64,000 bases of DNA from Streptomyces sp. NBC_01571 (GTDB lineage Bacteria > Actinomycetota > Actinomycetes > Streptomycetales > Streptomycetaceae), in NCBI RefSeq assembly GCF_026339875.1, contig NZ_JAPEPZ010000001.1, positions 4,526,001 to 4,590,000 of the forward strand. Direction: 5' to 3'. The notes under the pieces are model-generated. The model was not told the DNA's origin and did no database searches. It worked only from the letters and a program-made list of their open reading frames with translations. This document shows positions 52,753 to 62,372 of this stretch, piece after piece (the first letter of the stretch is position 1; each line of letters starts with the position of its first letter). Made by a program: the position numbers and the translations under genes.

Positions 52753-54582
52753 TCAGTGCGCGCCGAACGCGATCGCCAGATACTCCTTCTCGTCCGTGCC
52801 GGCCGGCTTGTGGGCGTAGACCGCGGACATGTAGAGACGACCGCCGCCGTAGAGGATCTCCGCGTAGTCCGGGAGCATGCTCGTCTCCGCGTCGCGGACC
52901 GACTGGGTCGCCGGGTTCTCCAGGAGCTTGGTCTCCTTGAAGGTGGTGCCGTCGATGCTGACGATCTGGCCGCCCTTGTCGTACGGCGGCCGCTTGTACG
53001 CCAGGATGTTGGCACCGTCCATGCGCAGCGGGGAGATCGTGTAGCCGTCGCCCGCGTTGGCGCGCTGGCCGGTCTGCTTCCCGGTGCCGAGGTCGAAGGC
53101 GACGATCTCGTTGGTCTGGCTGTACTGGCCGCTGCCGTCGTGTTCCTCGGTCGGGATGTAGAGCTTGTCGTTGCCGACCGCCAGCATCGTGCACGCCTCG
53201 GTCCTGCTGATGCCGTCGCACTTGGCCGCGTACGTCTTGCCGGGCGCGGAGATCCTGGTCCGCAGCCGGCCGGTCCTGTTGTCGATCGAGAAGAAGTCGG
53301 AGATGCCGCTGCCGTCCCCGGCGGTGTCGCCGACATCCGCGGCGACCACGAGGGGGTCGGTCGACACGACACTCGCGTACTCGATGCCGGGCGACATCTT
53401 GTACTCGGAGATCACCTTCCCGGACTTCGGGTCGATGGTCTGGATGTGCAGCTGACGCGCGCTGCCGTACGCACCGCACTTGCGGACCGCGACCAGCTTG
53501 TCGCCGCCGGCGTACCCGGCGTCGTAGCAGCTGTCCGCGGGCTTCGGCGACCAGAGCGCCTTGCCGGTGGAGATGTCGAACGCGGCGCCGCCGCTGGTGC
53601 TGCCGGTGGCGACCGTGTCGCCGCTGACGGTGACGTTGTCCAGGCTGATCTTCTGGTCGCCGGACTTGACGGACTTGGACCACAGCTCCTTGCCGGCGCC
53701 GAGGTCGAGCGCGGCGACCTCGCTGCAGCCGTGCGAGGGCTGGGCCTTGGTCGGCATGGCGGGCTCGTAGACGATCGCGGTCCGGTCGGAGCCGGTGGCG
53801 TGCCGGCTGGCCGTGCACACCGGGCCGGGGAGCTTGATCGTCCACAACTTGGCGCCGGAGTCGGGGTCGTAGCCGTCGACCTCGGCGTTGCCGCTCTTGG
53901 CGTACACCTTGTCGGTGAGCCAGGAGCCGACGGTGGTCACGCTGCTCCCGGCGGCCACGGACGGCGCGGGGACCTGGAAGAGGACCTTGGAGCTGGTGTC
54001 GGCCGGCACCTTCTCCTCACCGTTCGAACCGGTGGTCCCGCCGCCGCCCGTACCGCCCTTGTCCTTCTTGCCGCCGGTGGCGCCGCCCGTACCGGAGGAG
54101 TTGTTCTTGCTGTCGTCCTTGCCGGAGGAGGTCGCGTACAGCACACCACCGCCGATGATCAGGGCGACGGCCACGACGGCCGCCACGATGATGACCGCCT
54201 GGCTGCTCATCTTCCGCCCGCCGCCGCCCTGGGGAGCCTGCGGCTGCATGGGGTAGGTCGGCGGCTGCTGCGGATAGCCGTAGCCGTACGGCGGCTGCGC
54301 GGGCTGCTGGCCCGGATAGCCGTAGCCCGGCTGGGGTGGGGGCGGGGGTGTCTGCGGGTATCCGTAACCGGGTCCCTGCGGAGGCTGCGGGGCACCGAAA
54401 CCGCCGGACGGCGGTGCCTGCGGGGCACCGAACCCACCGGGCGGCGGGTCCTGGGGCGCGCCGAAACCGCCCGGCGGCGGGTCCTGGGGCGCGCCGAAAC
54501 CGCCCGGCGGCGGGTCCTGGGGCGCGCCGAACCCGTCCTTCGGGGGCTCGTTGGGCGGAGGCGGGGGCGGCGGCTGGCTCAT
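52753..54582 (-). CDS. membrane-anchored PQQ-like beta-propeller protein 1
   Basis: 609 residues. The cytoplasmic N-terminus (about 1-125) is low-complexity Pro/Gly/Gln/Tyr sequence with FGAPQDPPPGG repeats. One membrane helix (AVIIVAAVVAVALIIGGGVLY, about 130-150) and a Ser/Gly/Lys linker follow. The extracytoplasmic part consists of repeated propeller blades with DIGTGKxLW-like motifs (ALDLGAGKELWSKSV, FDISTGKALWSPK, AFDLGTGKQTGQR). It lacks kinase or enzyme motifs. Such proteins are common in Streptomyces and probably bind ligands or partners outside the membrane. It is a paralogue of the gene 73 bases upstream and likely shares its transcript. Confidence 0.82.
   Translation of the reverse strand: MSQPPPPPPPNEPPKDGFGAPQDPPPGGFGAPQDPPPGGFGAPQDPPPGGFGAPQAPPSGGFGAPQPPQGPGYGYPQTPPPPPQPGYGYPGQQPAQPPYGYGYPQQPPTYPMQPQAPQGGGGRKMSSQAVIIVAAVVAVALIIGGGVLYATSSGKDDSKNNSSGTGGATGGKKDKGGTGGGGTTGSNGEEKVPADTSSKVLFQVPAPSVAAGSSVTTVGSWLTDKVYAKSGNAEVDGYDPDSGAKLWTIKLPGPVCTASRHATGSDRTAIVYEPAMPTKAQPSHGCSEVAALDLGAGKELWSKSVKSGDQKISLDNVTVSGDTVATGSTSGGAAFDISTGKALWSPKPADSCYDAGYAGGDKLVAVRKCGAYGSARQLHIQTIDPKSGKVISEYKMSPGIEYASVVSTDPLVVAADVGDTAGDGSGISDFFSIDNRTGRLRTRISAPGKTYAAKCDGISRTEACTMLAVGNDKLYIPTEEHDGSGQYSQTNEIVAFDLGTGKQTGQRANAGDGYTISPLRMDGANILAYKRPPYDKGGQIVSIDGTTFKETKLLENPATQSVRDAETSMLPDYAEILYGGGRLYMSAVYAHKPAGTDEKEYLAIAFGAH
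54428..54526. repeat. three 33-bp tandem repeats in the N-terminal coding part
   Basis: Units at 54428, 54461 and 54494 are identical except for two changes in the first. They encode FGAPQDPPPGG in frame. Repeat number can change without frameshift. Confidence 0.85.
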
Positions 54583-54655
54583 GGCGTGTGTACCTCGGAT
54601 ACGGATGCGTTGGGGACGTGGACGGAGGAGGTGCCGAAGGCGGCGTGAGCGCGCC

Positions 54656-56515
54656 TCACTTGCCGTAGGCCAGCATCAGCTTCTCCCTCGACTGGTCATT
54701 GCCCGTCAGCCGGGTGGTGGAGATGTAGAAGCGCCCGTCCACGTAGTCGACCGCCTTCGAGAAGAACCCGTTCTCGATCGACGCCGTGCCCTGCGGGTTC
54801 TGCAGCAGCTTCGCCGGTGTGTGACCACTGCCCGTGGTCGGTATCGACACGACCTGCCCGCCGGCGTCGTACGACGGCTCGACGTACGCGATCAGCCGGG
54901 TGCCGTCCATCTTCAGCGGCATCATCGACTCGTCCGCCGGGGACTTGACGCGCCACTTCTCCTTGCCGGTCGCCAGGTTGAACGCGACGACCTCGTTGGC
55001 GCCGGTCTTCGCCTCGGTCGGCAGGTAGAGGGTGTTCGCGTCGGCGACGGCGCCGAAACAGCCCGGCAGATCCCGGTCGATGATGGCGAAACCGCACTCG
55101 GGCGCGAAGGAGTCCTTGCTCGACAGCTGCGAACGGACGCCTCCGTTGTCCTTCAGGGCGGTGATGTTGACCGTCTTCTTGTCGTCGTTGGTCATGTAGA
55201 GGACGACGGGGTCGACGGAGTAGGCGCGCACGACCCGCCAGCCCTTGGGGATCTTCGTGGTCCACCTGGCCTTGCCGGTGGCCGGGTCCAGCTCCTGCAC
55301 CTCGTCGTGCTGGGTGGGGCTGCCGGCTCCGCAGGACGCGACCGACAGCAGTTTGGCGCCGCCCGCGAACGCGGCCGGATAGCAGGCCTGGCCGTAGTTC
55401 TTCTTGTCCCAGAGCTTCTTGCCGCTGGTGACGTCGTACGCCGTACCGGACTGCGACCGGCCGACCATCAACGTCTTCCCGGTGACGGACAGTTCGACGT
55501 TGAGCGTGCTGTCGAAGAGCGCGCCGTCGGCGACCTTCCCGCTCCAGCCCTTGGCTCCGGTGACGAGATCGATCTGCTGGAGCTGGTTGCACTTGGCGCT
55601 GTCGCCCGCGCCGCTCATGTACGCCACGACGACCTTGTCGTCGGACGTCTTGTGCGGGGTGACCGCGCAGATCTTCTGCGGAAACGTGATCGGGGCCCAA
55701 GTGGGCTTGCCGTCACCGACGTCGTACGCGAACACCTGCTTGTACGCGGCCTTCACCGCGGACTTGCCGGTGATCCACATGCCGGGGGCGTCGGCGCCCG
55801 AACCGGGCGCGTCCGGCGCCTGCTTGTACCAGAGCACCTTCGCCTCACCGGCCTTCCGGCCGTCGTTGAGGTTCTCCGGGTCCTCGCCCCCGTTGCCGCT
55901 GCCGTCACCCGGGTTGGCCGGGGCCGGGGACGCTGTGTCCTTGCCGTCCTTGCCACCCTTGCTGTCCTCGGCGACCGGCTTCTTCCCGTCGTCACCACCA
56001 CCGCCGCCGCTGACGCCCCACACCGTCCCGCCCACGACGAGCAGCGCGGCCACGGCCGCCCCGATGATCACGGCGGGCCGCCGCTTGAAGGGGTTCCTGG
56101 AACCGCCGGGTATGCCGGGCGGCGGAGTGCCGGGCGCGCCCGGATACGGCACCTGCCCGGGGTAGCCGTAGCCGGGCCCGTATCCCTGGCCCTGTCCGGG
56201 CGCCTGCCCGTATCCGGGCTGCTGGCCGTACGCAGCGGGCTGTCCGTAGGGGCCCGGCTGCTGGGCGTACGGGCCGGGCTGTCCGTAGGGGCCCGGCTGC
56301 GCGTACGGGCCGGACTGCTGCGGGTAGCCGTAGCCCGGCTGCGGCGGTCCGGCCGGCGGGGCCTGCGGAGGCGGGGGCGCCTGCGGCGGCTGCGCGGGCG
56401 GCGGCGGCGTCGCCTGCCGGGGATCCTGGGGCGGCCCGAAGCCGCCCTGCGCCGGTGGCTGGTCCTGCGGTGCTCCGAAGCCGCCCTGCGGCGGCTCGTT
56501 CGGCGGCTGACTCAT
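54656..56515 (-). CDS. membrane-anchored PQQ-like beta-propeller protein 2
   Basis: 619 residues from the ATG at 56515 (AGGGGG upstream); an in-frame extension to 56611 is unlikely. Same layout as the following gene: a Pro/Gly/Gln/Tyr-rich cytoplasmic tail with GPYGQPGPYAQQ repeats, one helix (PAVIIGAAVAALLVVGGTVW, about residue 145), a charged linker, and an extracytoplasmic propeller with blades such as VTGKTLMVGRSQSGTAYDV, TSGKKLWDKKNYG and LATGKEKWRVK. Duplication of an ancestral gene is clear from the matching starts (MSQPP) and architecture. Function unknown. Confidence 0.82.
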   Translation of the reverse strand: MSQPPNEPPQGGFGAPQDQPPAQGGFGPPQDPRQATPPPPAQPPQAPPPPQAPPAGPPQPGYGYPQQSGPYAQPGPYGQPGPYAQQPGPYGQPAAYGQQPGYGQAPGQGQGYGPGYGYPGQVPYPGAPGTPPPGIPGGSRNPFKRRPAVIIGAAVAALLVVGGTVWGVSGGGGGDDGKKPVAEDSKGGKDGKDTASPAPANPGDGSGNGGEDPENLNDGRKAGEAKVLWYKQAPDAPGSGADAPGMWITGKSAVKAAYKQVFAYDVGDGKPTWAPITFPQKICAVTPHKTSDDKVVVAYMSGAGDSAKCNQLQQIDLVTGAKGWSGKVADGALFDSTLNVELSVTGKTLMVGRSQSGTAYDVTSGKKLWDKKNYGQACYPAAFAGGAKLLSVASCGAGSPTQHDEVQELDPATGKARWTTKIPKGWRVVRAYSVDPVVLYMTNDDKKTVNITALKDNGGVRSQLSSKDSFAPECGFAIIDRDLPGCFGAVADANTLYLPTEAKTGANEVVAFNLATGKEKWRVKSPADESMMPLKMDGTRLIAYVEPSYDAGGQVVSIPTTGSGHTPAKLLQNPQGTASIENGFFSKAVDYVDGRFYISTTRLTGNDQSREKLMLAYGK

Positions 56516-56776
56516 CAGCGCGTCCCCCTCATTCACTGATGTGGCGCCCCACCGGCGGCGTCGGCGGCCCGACCCCGCACGGGTCTCGACCGCACCTCCG
56601 TCTCGCGTCACGCCGGTGGTTCTCAGACTGTTCTCAGACGGCCCTTTCTATCACTCCGCGCGCCTCGTACAGGGGGCCGATCGTTCCCCTGTTCCCAAGG
56701 GAGGACCGGCCCGTGATGCCCTCGTTACGCGCCTTCACGCCCCCTTCACGGGACGTGCGCGCCGCCCGCCCGAGGC

Positions 56777-58582
56777 TCAGGCGTCTTCCGCGAGCTCCAG
56801 CCAGCGCAGCTCCAGTTCCTCGCGCTCGCCGGTCAACTCGCGCAGTTCGGTGTCGAGTTTGGCGACCTTCGCGAAGTCCGTGGCGTTGTCGGCGATTTGG
56901 GCGTGCAGTTTGGTCTCCTTCTCGGAGATCTTGTCCAGCTGCCGCTCGATCTTCTGCAGTTCCTTCTTGGCGGCGCGCGCGTCGGCGGCCGAGGCGGCCT
57001 TGGCGGGCGCCGGGGCGGCGGCGAGTACGGCGGCCGCGGCGACCTCCTCGATCCGCCTGCGTCGCTCCAGGTACTCGTCGATCCCGCGCGGCAGCATGCG
57101 CAGCGTGGCGTCGCCGAGCAGGGCGAACACGTTGTCCGTGGTCCGCTCGATGAAGAACCGGTCGTGGGAGATCACGACCATCGAGCCGGGCCAGCCGTCG
57201 AGCAGATCCTCCAGCTGGGTCAGCGTCTCGATGTCGAGGTCGTTGGTCGGCTCGTCGAGGAAGAGCACGTTGGGCTCGTCCATGAGCAGCCGCAGCAGCT
57301 GGAGGCGCCGCCGCTCACCACCGCTCAGGTCGCCGACGGGCGTCCACTGCTTCTCCTTGTTGAAGCCGAACGTCTCGCACAGCTGCCCCGCCGTCAGCTC
57401 GCGGCCCGTGCCGAGGTCGACGCGGTCACGCACCGCCTGGACGGCCTGCAGCACCCGCCAGGTCGGGTCGAGCTCGGCGACCTCCTGGGAGAGGTAGGCG
57501 AGCTTGACGGTCTTGCCGGTGACGATCCGGCCGGCGGCGGGCTGCCGCTCGCCCTCGCTGCGGGCGGCCTCGGCCATGGCGCGCAGCAGCGAGGTCTTGC
57601 CTGCGCCGTTCACGCCCACCAGCCCGACCCGGTCGCCGGGGCCGAGGTGCCAGGTCAGGTGCTTGAGCAGCACCTTGGGTCCGGCCTGTACGGTCACGTC
57701 CTCCAGGTCGAAGACGGTCCTGCCGAGCCGGGAGCTGGCGAACTTCATCAGCTCGCTCTTGTCGCGGGGCGGCGGCACGTCCGCGATCAGCTCGTTGGCG
57801 GCCTCGACGCGGAAACGGGGCTTGGAGGTACGGGCGGGGGCGCCGCGCCGCAGCCAGGCGAGCTCCTTGCGGACCAGGTTCTGCCGCTTGACCTCCTCGG
57901 TGGCGGCGATGCGCTCACGCTCGGCCCGTGCGAAGACGTAGTCGGAATAGCCGCCCTCGTACTCGTACACCGAGCCCTTCTGCACGTCCCACATGCGGGT
58001 GCAGACCTGGTCGAGGAACCACCGGTCGTGGGTGACGCACACCAGCGCGGAGCGGCGCTCCCGCAGGTGCTGGGCGAGCCAGGCGATGCCCTCCACGTCC
58101 AGGTGGTTGGTGGGCTCGTCGAGGATGATCAGGTCCTGCTCCTCGATGAGCAGCTTGGCGAGGGCGATACGCCGGCGCTCGCCTCCGGAGAGGGGGCCGA
58201 TGACGGTGTCCAGTCCCTGCGGGAATCCGGGCAGGTCCAGTCCGCCGAAGAGTCCGGTCAGCACGTCCCGGATCTTGGAGTTCCCCGCCCACTCGTGGTC
58301 GGCCAGGTCACGGATGACCTCGTGGCGGACGGTGGCCGTGGGGTCGAGCGAGTCGTGCTGGGTCAGCACACCCAGGTGCAGGCCGCCGGAGTGCGTGACG
58401 CGTCCGGTGTCGGCCTCCTCCAGCTTGGCGAGCATGCGGATGAGGGTGGTCTTGCCGTCGCCGTTCCGCCCGACCACACCGATCCGGTCGCCCTCGCTGA
58501 CGCCGAGGGAGACTCCGTCGAGCAGGGCACGGGTGCCGTACACCTTGCTGACGGACTCGACATTGACCAGGTTGACGGCCAT
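56777..58582 (-). CDS. ABC-F family ATPase (Uup-type)
   Basis: 601 residues from the ATG at 58582 (AGGAGAG upstream). Two ATP-binding cassettes are present. The first has GRNGDGKTT, the signature LSGGERRRIALAKLL and DEPTNHLD. The second has GVNGAGKTS, LSGGERRRLQLLRLL and DEPTNDLD. No membrane segments. The Lys/Glu-rich linker and the C-terminal coiled coil (about 540-600, ELQKIERQLDKISEKETKL) are typical of Uup-like ABC-F proteins, which act on the ribosome or DNA. Note GDGKTT instead of the usual GAGKST in the first Walker A. It is transcribed alone, downstream of the acyltransferase region in genome position. Confidence 0.92.
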   Translation of the reverse strand: MAVNLVNVESVSKVYGTRALLDGVSLGVSEGDRIGVVGRNGDGKTTLIRMLAKLEEADTGRVTHSGGLHLGVLTQHDSLDPTATVRHEVIRDLADHEWAGNSKIRDVLTGLFGGLDLPGFPQGLDTVIGPLSGGERRRIALAKLLIEEQDLIILDEPTNHLDVEGIAWLAQHLRERRSALVCVTHDRWFLDQVCTRMWDVQKGSVYEYEGGYSDYVFARAERERIAATEEVKRQNLVRKELAWLRRGAPARTSKPRFRVEAANELIADVPPPRDKSELMKFASSRLGRTVFDLEDVTVQAGPKVLLKHLTWHLGPGDRVGLVGVNGAGKTSLLRAMAEAARSEGERQPAAGRIVTGKTVKLAYLSQEVAELDPTWRVLQAVQAVRDRVDLGTGRELTAGQLCETFGFNKEKQWTPVGDLSGGERRRLQLLRLLMDEPNVLFLDEPTNDLDIETLTQLEDLLDGWPGSMVVISHDRFFIERTTDNVFALLGDATLRMLPRGIDEYLERRRRIEEVAAAAVLAAAPAPAKAASAADARAAKKELQKIERQLDKISEKETKLHAQIADNATDFAKVAKLDTELRELTGEREELELRWLELAEDA

Positions 58583-58705
58583 TTCTCTCCTGCCAAGGGG
58601 GACGATCGACCCTCAAGAGTAGTCCGGCCGACCCGTCACCCGATCCACCACCGACCCTGGGGGTGCGGGCCCGCGCCGGGAGGCCGGCGCCGGGGTCATG
58701 CGCTT

Positions 58706-58729
58706 CAGCCCGTCCGGCGTTCGAGGACG
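58706..58729. repeat. intergenic repeat, fragment (family member 3)
   Basis: This short copy of the arm CAGCCCGTCCGGCGTT plus CGAGGACG lies 28 bases after the acyltransferase stop on the minus strand. Only one arm is present, so it cannot form the long hairpin. Confidence 0.65.
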
Positions 58730-58757
58730 TAGGTGCGGCGGGCGGAAGACACCGCGT

Positions 58758-60113
58758 TCACGTGCGGGCCGTGCGGGCCGTGCGGGCCGTGCGCTCCACC
58801 AGCAACCACCCCACCAACGTCATCGCGACAGCTCCCGGCGCCGTCACCCGCACGGCCACCAACACCGCCGTACGCCCGTCCAGAAGCCCCCCGAAGCCGA
58901 CCAGCGACAATCCGAGGATGCCGAAGAGGCACAGGCCCACCCCCACGGCGGCAGCCACCCGCGCGCCCCCGGACACCCCGCGCACCCCCTTCACGGCGGT
59001 GGCCCGCTCGAAGCCCCGGAACACGGCGACGAGCCCCGCGGTCACCACCCCGGCCGTCACCCCCCGCACCGGCACCTGTGCCCACCACTCCCCCGTGGCC
59101 GGCTCCGGCAGCCGTACCCCCAGCCCCAGCAGCAACCCGTACACCCCGAGCATCGCGGTGAGATGCCACAGGAACGCGGTCATGGAGACACCGTTGGCCG
59201 CGACGACCGCCCGCCACACCCTCGGCCTGCGCAGCCACCGCCCCGCCGCCCCGCGCAACAGCTCCACCCCGCCGACCAGCCACAGCCCGTGGCACAGCAG
59301 CGCGAAGGTCGGCGGTGCCATGTTCGAGATCCTCTCGCCGGGCATGCCGACCATGGAGAGCGGATAGGGCCCGCAGGTGACCAGGAGCACCGCCCCGGCG
59401 AGCCCGGCGACCGCGAGGACGTACGGCCGCCGCAGTCTCCCGTCCGCGCACAGGAATCCGAGCTGATGGACCGCGAGCCAGACGAAGGCGAAGTTGAGGA
59501 ACCCGACGTACGGGACACCGAAGCCGAACCGGAGGACGTCCACACAGCCGGCCGCCGCGACGAGCCCGCCGAACGTGCCCCACCCCCATCGCGCGTGGAG
59601 CCGGAGCAGCGGCGGGGTGAAGGCCACCATCGCCAGATAGATCCCTATGAACCACAGCGGCTGGGCGACCAGACGCAGGGAGACGTCCAGCAGCCCGCCT
59701 CCCTCACCGGCGAGCTGCAGCACGAGGGCCGCCGACCCCCACACCCCGATGAACACCATGGTCGGCCGCAGCAGCCGCTGGAGCCGGGCCCGCAGGAAGA
59801 CGGCGTAGAGCGACCCCTCCGTGCCCTCCCGTTCCGCCCGGCGCCGCAGCGAGCGGTACGACAGCGCGTGCGAGAACCCGCCGACGAAGAAGAAGACGGG
59901 CATGACCTGGAACACCCAGGTGAGCAGCTGCAGCCTGGGCTGCACGGCGAGCAGGTTGCCGACCTCGGCCAGCCCGTCGTCGCCCACGGAGACGGCGGCC
60001 ATGAGCCAGTGCCCCAGCACCACCGTGCCGAGCGAGGCGACCCGTAGCAGGTCGATGTACTTGTCGCGCGCGGCGGGAGTGGCCGCGGCGAGGTCACGAG
60101 CGCTTGATGCCAT
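58758..60113 (-). CDS. acyltransferase 3 family membrane protein
   Basis: 451 residues with about ten membrane helices. The family start is DKYIDLLRVASLGTVVLGHW, with the catalytic-type histidine in LGHW. VMPVFFFVGGFSHALSYRSL and an arginine-rich loop follow. AT3 proteins move acyl groups onto extracytoplasmic sugars, peptidoglycan or antibiotics. The C-terminus ends in RTARTARTART, encoded by a triple 9-bp repeat (GTGCGGGCC) just before the stop. The start is uncertain because the ribosome site is weak. It lies downstream of ispE but beyond a strong terminator, so it is probably transcribed separately. Confidence 0.88.
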   Translation of the reverse strand: MASSARDLAAATPAARDKYIDLLRVASLGTVVLGHWLMAAVSVGDDGLAEVGNLLAVQPRLQLLTWVFQVMPVFFFVGGFSHALSYRSLRRRAEREGTEGSLYAVFLRARLQRLLRPTMVFIGVWGSAALVLQLAGEGGGLLDVSLRLVAQPLWFIGIYLAMVAFTPPLLRLHARWGWGTFGGLVAAAGCVDVLRFGFGVPYVGFLNFAFVWLAVHQLGFLCADGRLRRPYVLAVAGLAGAVLLVTCGPYPLSMVGMPGERISNMAPPTFALLCHGLWLVGGVELLRGAAGRWLRRPRVWRAVVAANGVSMTAFLWHLTAMLGVYGLLLGLGVRLPEPATGEWWAQVPVRGVTAGVVTAGLVAVFRGFERATAVKGVRGVSGGARVAAAVGVGLCLFGILGLSLVGFGGLLDGRTAVLVAVRVTAPGAVAMTLVGWLLVERTARTARTART

Positions 60114-60152
60114 ACGGGTACGGTCGCGCCGCGGGGCCGCCCGGCATCAGCG

Positions 60153-60185
60153 CGCCCGTACTCAACTCGCCTCTGAGTACGGGCG
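60153..60185 (-). terminator. terminator of the rpfB-ksgA-ispE block
   Basis: CGCCCGTACTCA and TGAGTACGGGCG form a perfect 12-bp stem with a 9-base loop, 10 bases after the ispE stop. Confidence 0.8.
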
Positions 60186-60195
60186 GTCCGAGGGG

Positions 60196-61095
60196 TCACA
60201 CGACGGTGGCGCCCGGTGCGGGGCCGTCGGTGACCCTCACCGTCCGGCAGGTTCCGGAAGCGCGCAGCGCCCCGGCCACCGTCCGCGCGGACTCGGCGTC
60301 GGCCGCGAGGAAGGCGGTGGTCGGCCCCGAGCCGGAGACGAGCGCGGCGAGGGCGCCGGAGGCGCTGCCCGCGGCCAGGGCGTCGGCGAGGGCCGGGAAG
60401 AGGGAGAGGGCGGCGGGCTGGAGGTCGTTGGAGACCGTGGCCGCGAGGGCGGCTGCGTCGCCCTTCGCCAGGGCGTCGAACAGGTCCTGCGAGGCGACCG
60501 GTTCGGGAATCCGCACCCCTTCGTTCAGCCGGTCGAACTCCCGGAAGACCGCCGGGGTCGACAGCCCGCGCTCGGCGATGGCGAAGACCCAGTGGAAGGT
60601 CCCGCCGACCTCCAGCGTGCGCAGGCGTTCGCCGCGTCCGATTCCGAGCGCCGCCCCGCCGACCAGGCTGAACGGCACATCGCTGCCCAACTCGGCGCAG
60701 ATGTCGAGGAGTTCTTGGCGCGAGGTGCCGGTTCCCCACAGGGTGTCGCAGGCGAGCAGCGCGCCGGCGCCGTCGGCGCTGCCGCCCGCCATGCCGCCCG
60801 CGACGGGGATGTCCTTGGCGATGTGGAGGTGGACGGCGGGTTCGATGCGTTGGCGGCGGGCGAGTTCGAGGGCGGCGCGGGCCGCGAGGTTCGTACGGTC
60901 CAGGGGGACCTGGTCGGCGTCGGGGCCCGAGCAGGTGACGCGCAGCTCGTCCGCCGGCGTCACCGTGACCTCGTCGTACAGGCCGACCGCGAGAAACACG
61001 TTGGCCAGGTCGTGGAAGCCGTCGGGGCGGGCGCCGCCGACGGCGAGCTGGACGTTGACCTTGGCAGGGACGCGTACCGTCACCGTCTGCGTCAC
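60196..61095 (-). CDS. ispE: 4-diphosphocytidyl-2-C-methyl-D-erythritol kinase
   Basis: 299 residues from the GTG at 61095, overlapping the ksgA stop (GTGA). GHMP kinase motifs: [24 protein letters not shown] at the start, [17 protein letters not shown] (phosphate loop), and [11 protein letters not shown] near the end. It phosphorylates CDP-ME in the non-mevalonate isoprenoid pathway. The ksgA-ispE order is conserved in actinobacteria. Confidence 0.96.
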   Translation of the reverse strand: MTQTVTVRVPAKVNVQLAVGGARPDGFHDLANVFLAVGLYDEVTVTPADELRVTCSGPDADQVPLDRTNLAARAALELARRQRIEPAVHLHIAKDIPVAGGMAGGSADGAGALLACDTLWGTGTSRQELLDICAELGSDVPFSLVGGAALGIGRGERLRTLEVGGTFHWVFAIAERGLSTPAVFREFDRLNEGVRIPEPVASQDLFDALAKGDAAALAATVSNDLQPAALSLFPALADALAAGSASGALAALVSGSGPTTAFLAADAESARTVAGALRASGTCRTVRVTDGPAPGATVV

Positions 61096-61991
61096 GGCTG
61101 GACCGACTCCTTGTTCTCGACGGTGTTCCCGGCGACACGGTTCTCCGCGATGCGGGCGAACTCCTCGACGGTGAGGGACTCGCCGCGGGCCTGCGGGGAG
61201 ACCCCGGCGGCGACGAGCGCGGCCTCGGCCGCGACGGGGGATCCCGCCCAGCCGGCCAGGGCGGCGCGCAGCGTCTTGCGGCGCTGGGCGAAGGCGGCAT
61301 CCACGACGGCGAAGACCTCCCGCTTGGAGGCGGTGGTCGCCACGGGCTCGGCGCGCCGGGTGAGGGACACGAGGCCGCTGTCGACGTTCGGGGCGGGCCA
61401 GAAGACGTTGCGGCCGATCGAGCCGGCCCGCTTCACGTCGGCGTACCAGTTGGCCTTGACGCTCGGCACGCCGTACACCTTCGAACCCGGGTCGGCGGCG
61501 AGCCGGTCGGCGACCTCCGCCTGCACCATGACGAGCGTGCGCTCGATGGTGGGGAAGGTGTCGAGCATGTGCAGCAGCACGGGTACGGCGACGTTGTACG
61601 GGAGGTTGGCGACGAGCGCGGTGGGCGCGGGGCCCGGGAGCGCGGTCACCTGCATGGCGTCGGAGTGCACGAGCGCGAACCGGTCGGCGCGGGCCGGCAT
61701 GCGGGCCGTGACGGTCGCGGGGAGCGCGCCCGCGAGGACGTCGTCGATCTCGACGGCGACCACCCGGTCGGCCGCCTCCAGCAGCGCGAGGGTCAGCGAG
61801 CCGAGGCCGGGGCCCACCTCGACGACCACGTCGTCCTCCCGGACGCCCGCGGTGCGCACGATACGGCGCACGGTGTTGGCGTCGATCACAAAGTTCTGGC
61901 CGCGCTGCTTGGTGGGCCGCACGCCGAGCGCGCCCGCGAGTTCGCGGACCTCGGCGGGGCCCAGGAGGGCGTCGGGGGTGGGGCTGTTCAC
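61092..61991 (-). CDS. ksgA: 16S rRNA dimethyladenosine transferase
   Basis: 299 residues from the GTG at 61991. RsmA signatures: [20 protein letters not shown], the SAM motif [17 protein letters not shown], the catalytic NLPY ([13 protein letters not shown]), and [12 protein letters not shown]. It dimethylates two adjacent adenines in helix 45 of 16S rRNA; loss gives kasugamycin resistance. It is coupled to ispE by a four-base overlap. It is separated from rpfB by a repeat-filled gap of 381 bases. Confidence 0.96.
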   Translation of the reverse strand: MNSPTPDALLGPAEVRELAGALGVRPTKQRGQNFVIDANTVRRIVRTAGVREDDVVVEVGPGLGSLTLALLEAADRVVAVEIDDVLAGALPATVTARMPARADRFALVHSDAMQVTALPGPAPTALVANLPYNVAVPVLLHMLDTFPTIERTLVMVQAEVADRLAADPGSKVYGVPSVKANWYADVKRAGSIGRNVFWPAPNVDSGLVSLTRRAEPVATTASKREVFAVVDAAFAQRRKTLRAALAGWAGSPVAAEAALVAAGVSPQARGESLTVEEFARIAENRVAGNTVENKESVQP

Positions 61992-62059
61992 GCAGCCAGG
62001 GTACGGGGGCGACGGCCCCGGCCGACTCCACCGGGCCCTGCGGGCGGCTTCGGGGGCGG

Positions 62060-62350
62060 TGCGGGTGGGTGGGGGCCGGTCGCGCGGTTCCCCGCGCCCC
62101 TTGAAAACAAGGGGCGCGGGGCGGTGTCTTCAGCCCGCCCGGCGATGGAGGACGAGGCCGCTCAGGCCGGACGGGGGCCAGGGGCGGAGCCGCTGGGCGG
62201 GAACCGCACGGTGCCTCGGGTGCGGGTGGGTGGGGGCCGCTCGCGCGGTTCCCCGCGCCCCTGAGGGGCACGACGCGCCCCGCATCCTTGCAGCCCGCCC
62301 CGCGACGGAGGACCAGGCCGCTCAGGCCGGACGGGAGCCAGGGGCGGAGC
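62060..62350. repeat. two tandem copies of the intergenic repeat (family members 4 and 5)
   Basis: Copies at 62060-62190 and 62221-62350 both start with TGCGGGTGGGTGGGGGCCG and end with GGGGCGGAGC, about 161 bases apart. The first contains a perfect 13-bp stem (CCCCGCGCCCCTT at 62090-62102 with its complement at 62109-62121). Each then carries the CAGCCCG and GGAGGAC arm. They fill most of the 381-base gap (61992-62372) between rpfB and ksgA and probably include the rpfB terminator. No gene was seen in the gap. Confidence 0.8.
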
Positions 62351-62372
62351 TCCCGGACAGGCACGCCGGAGG

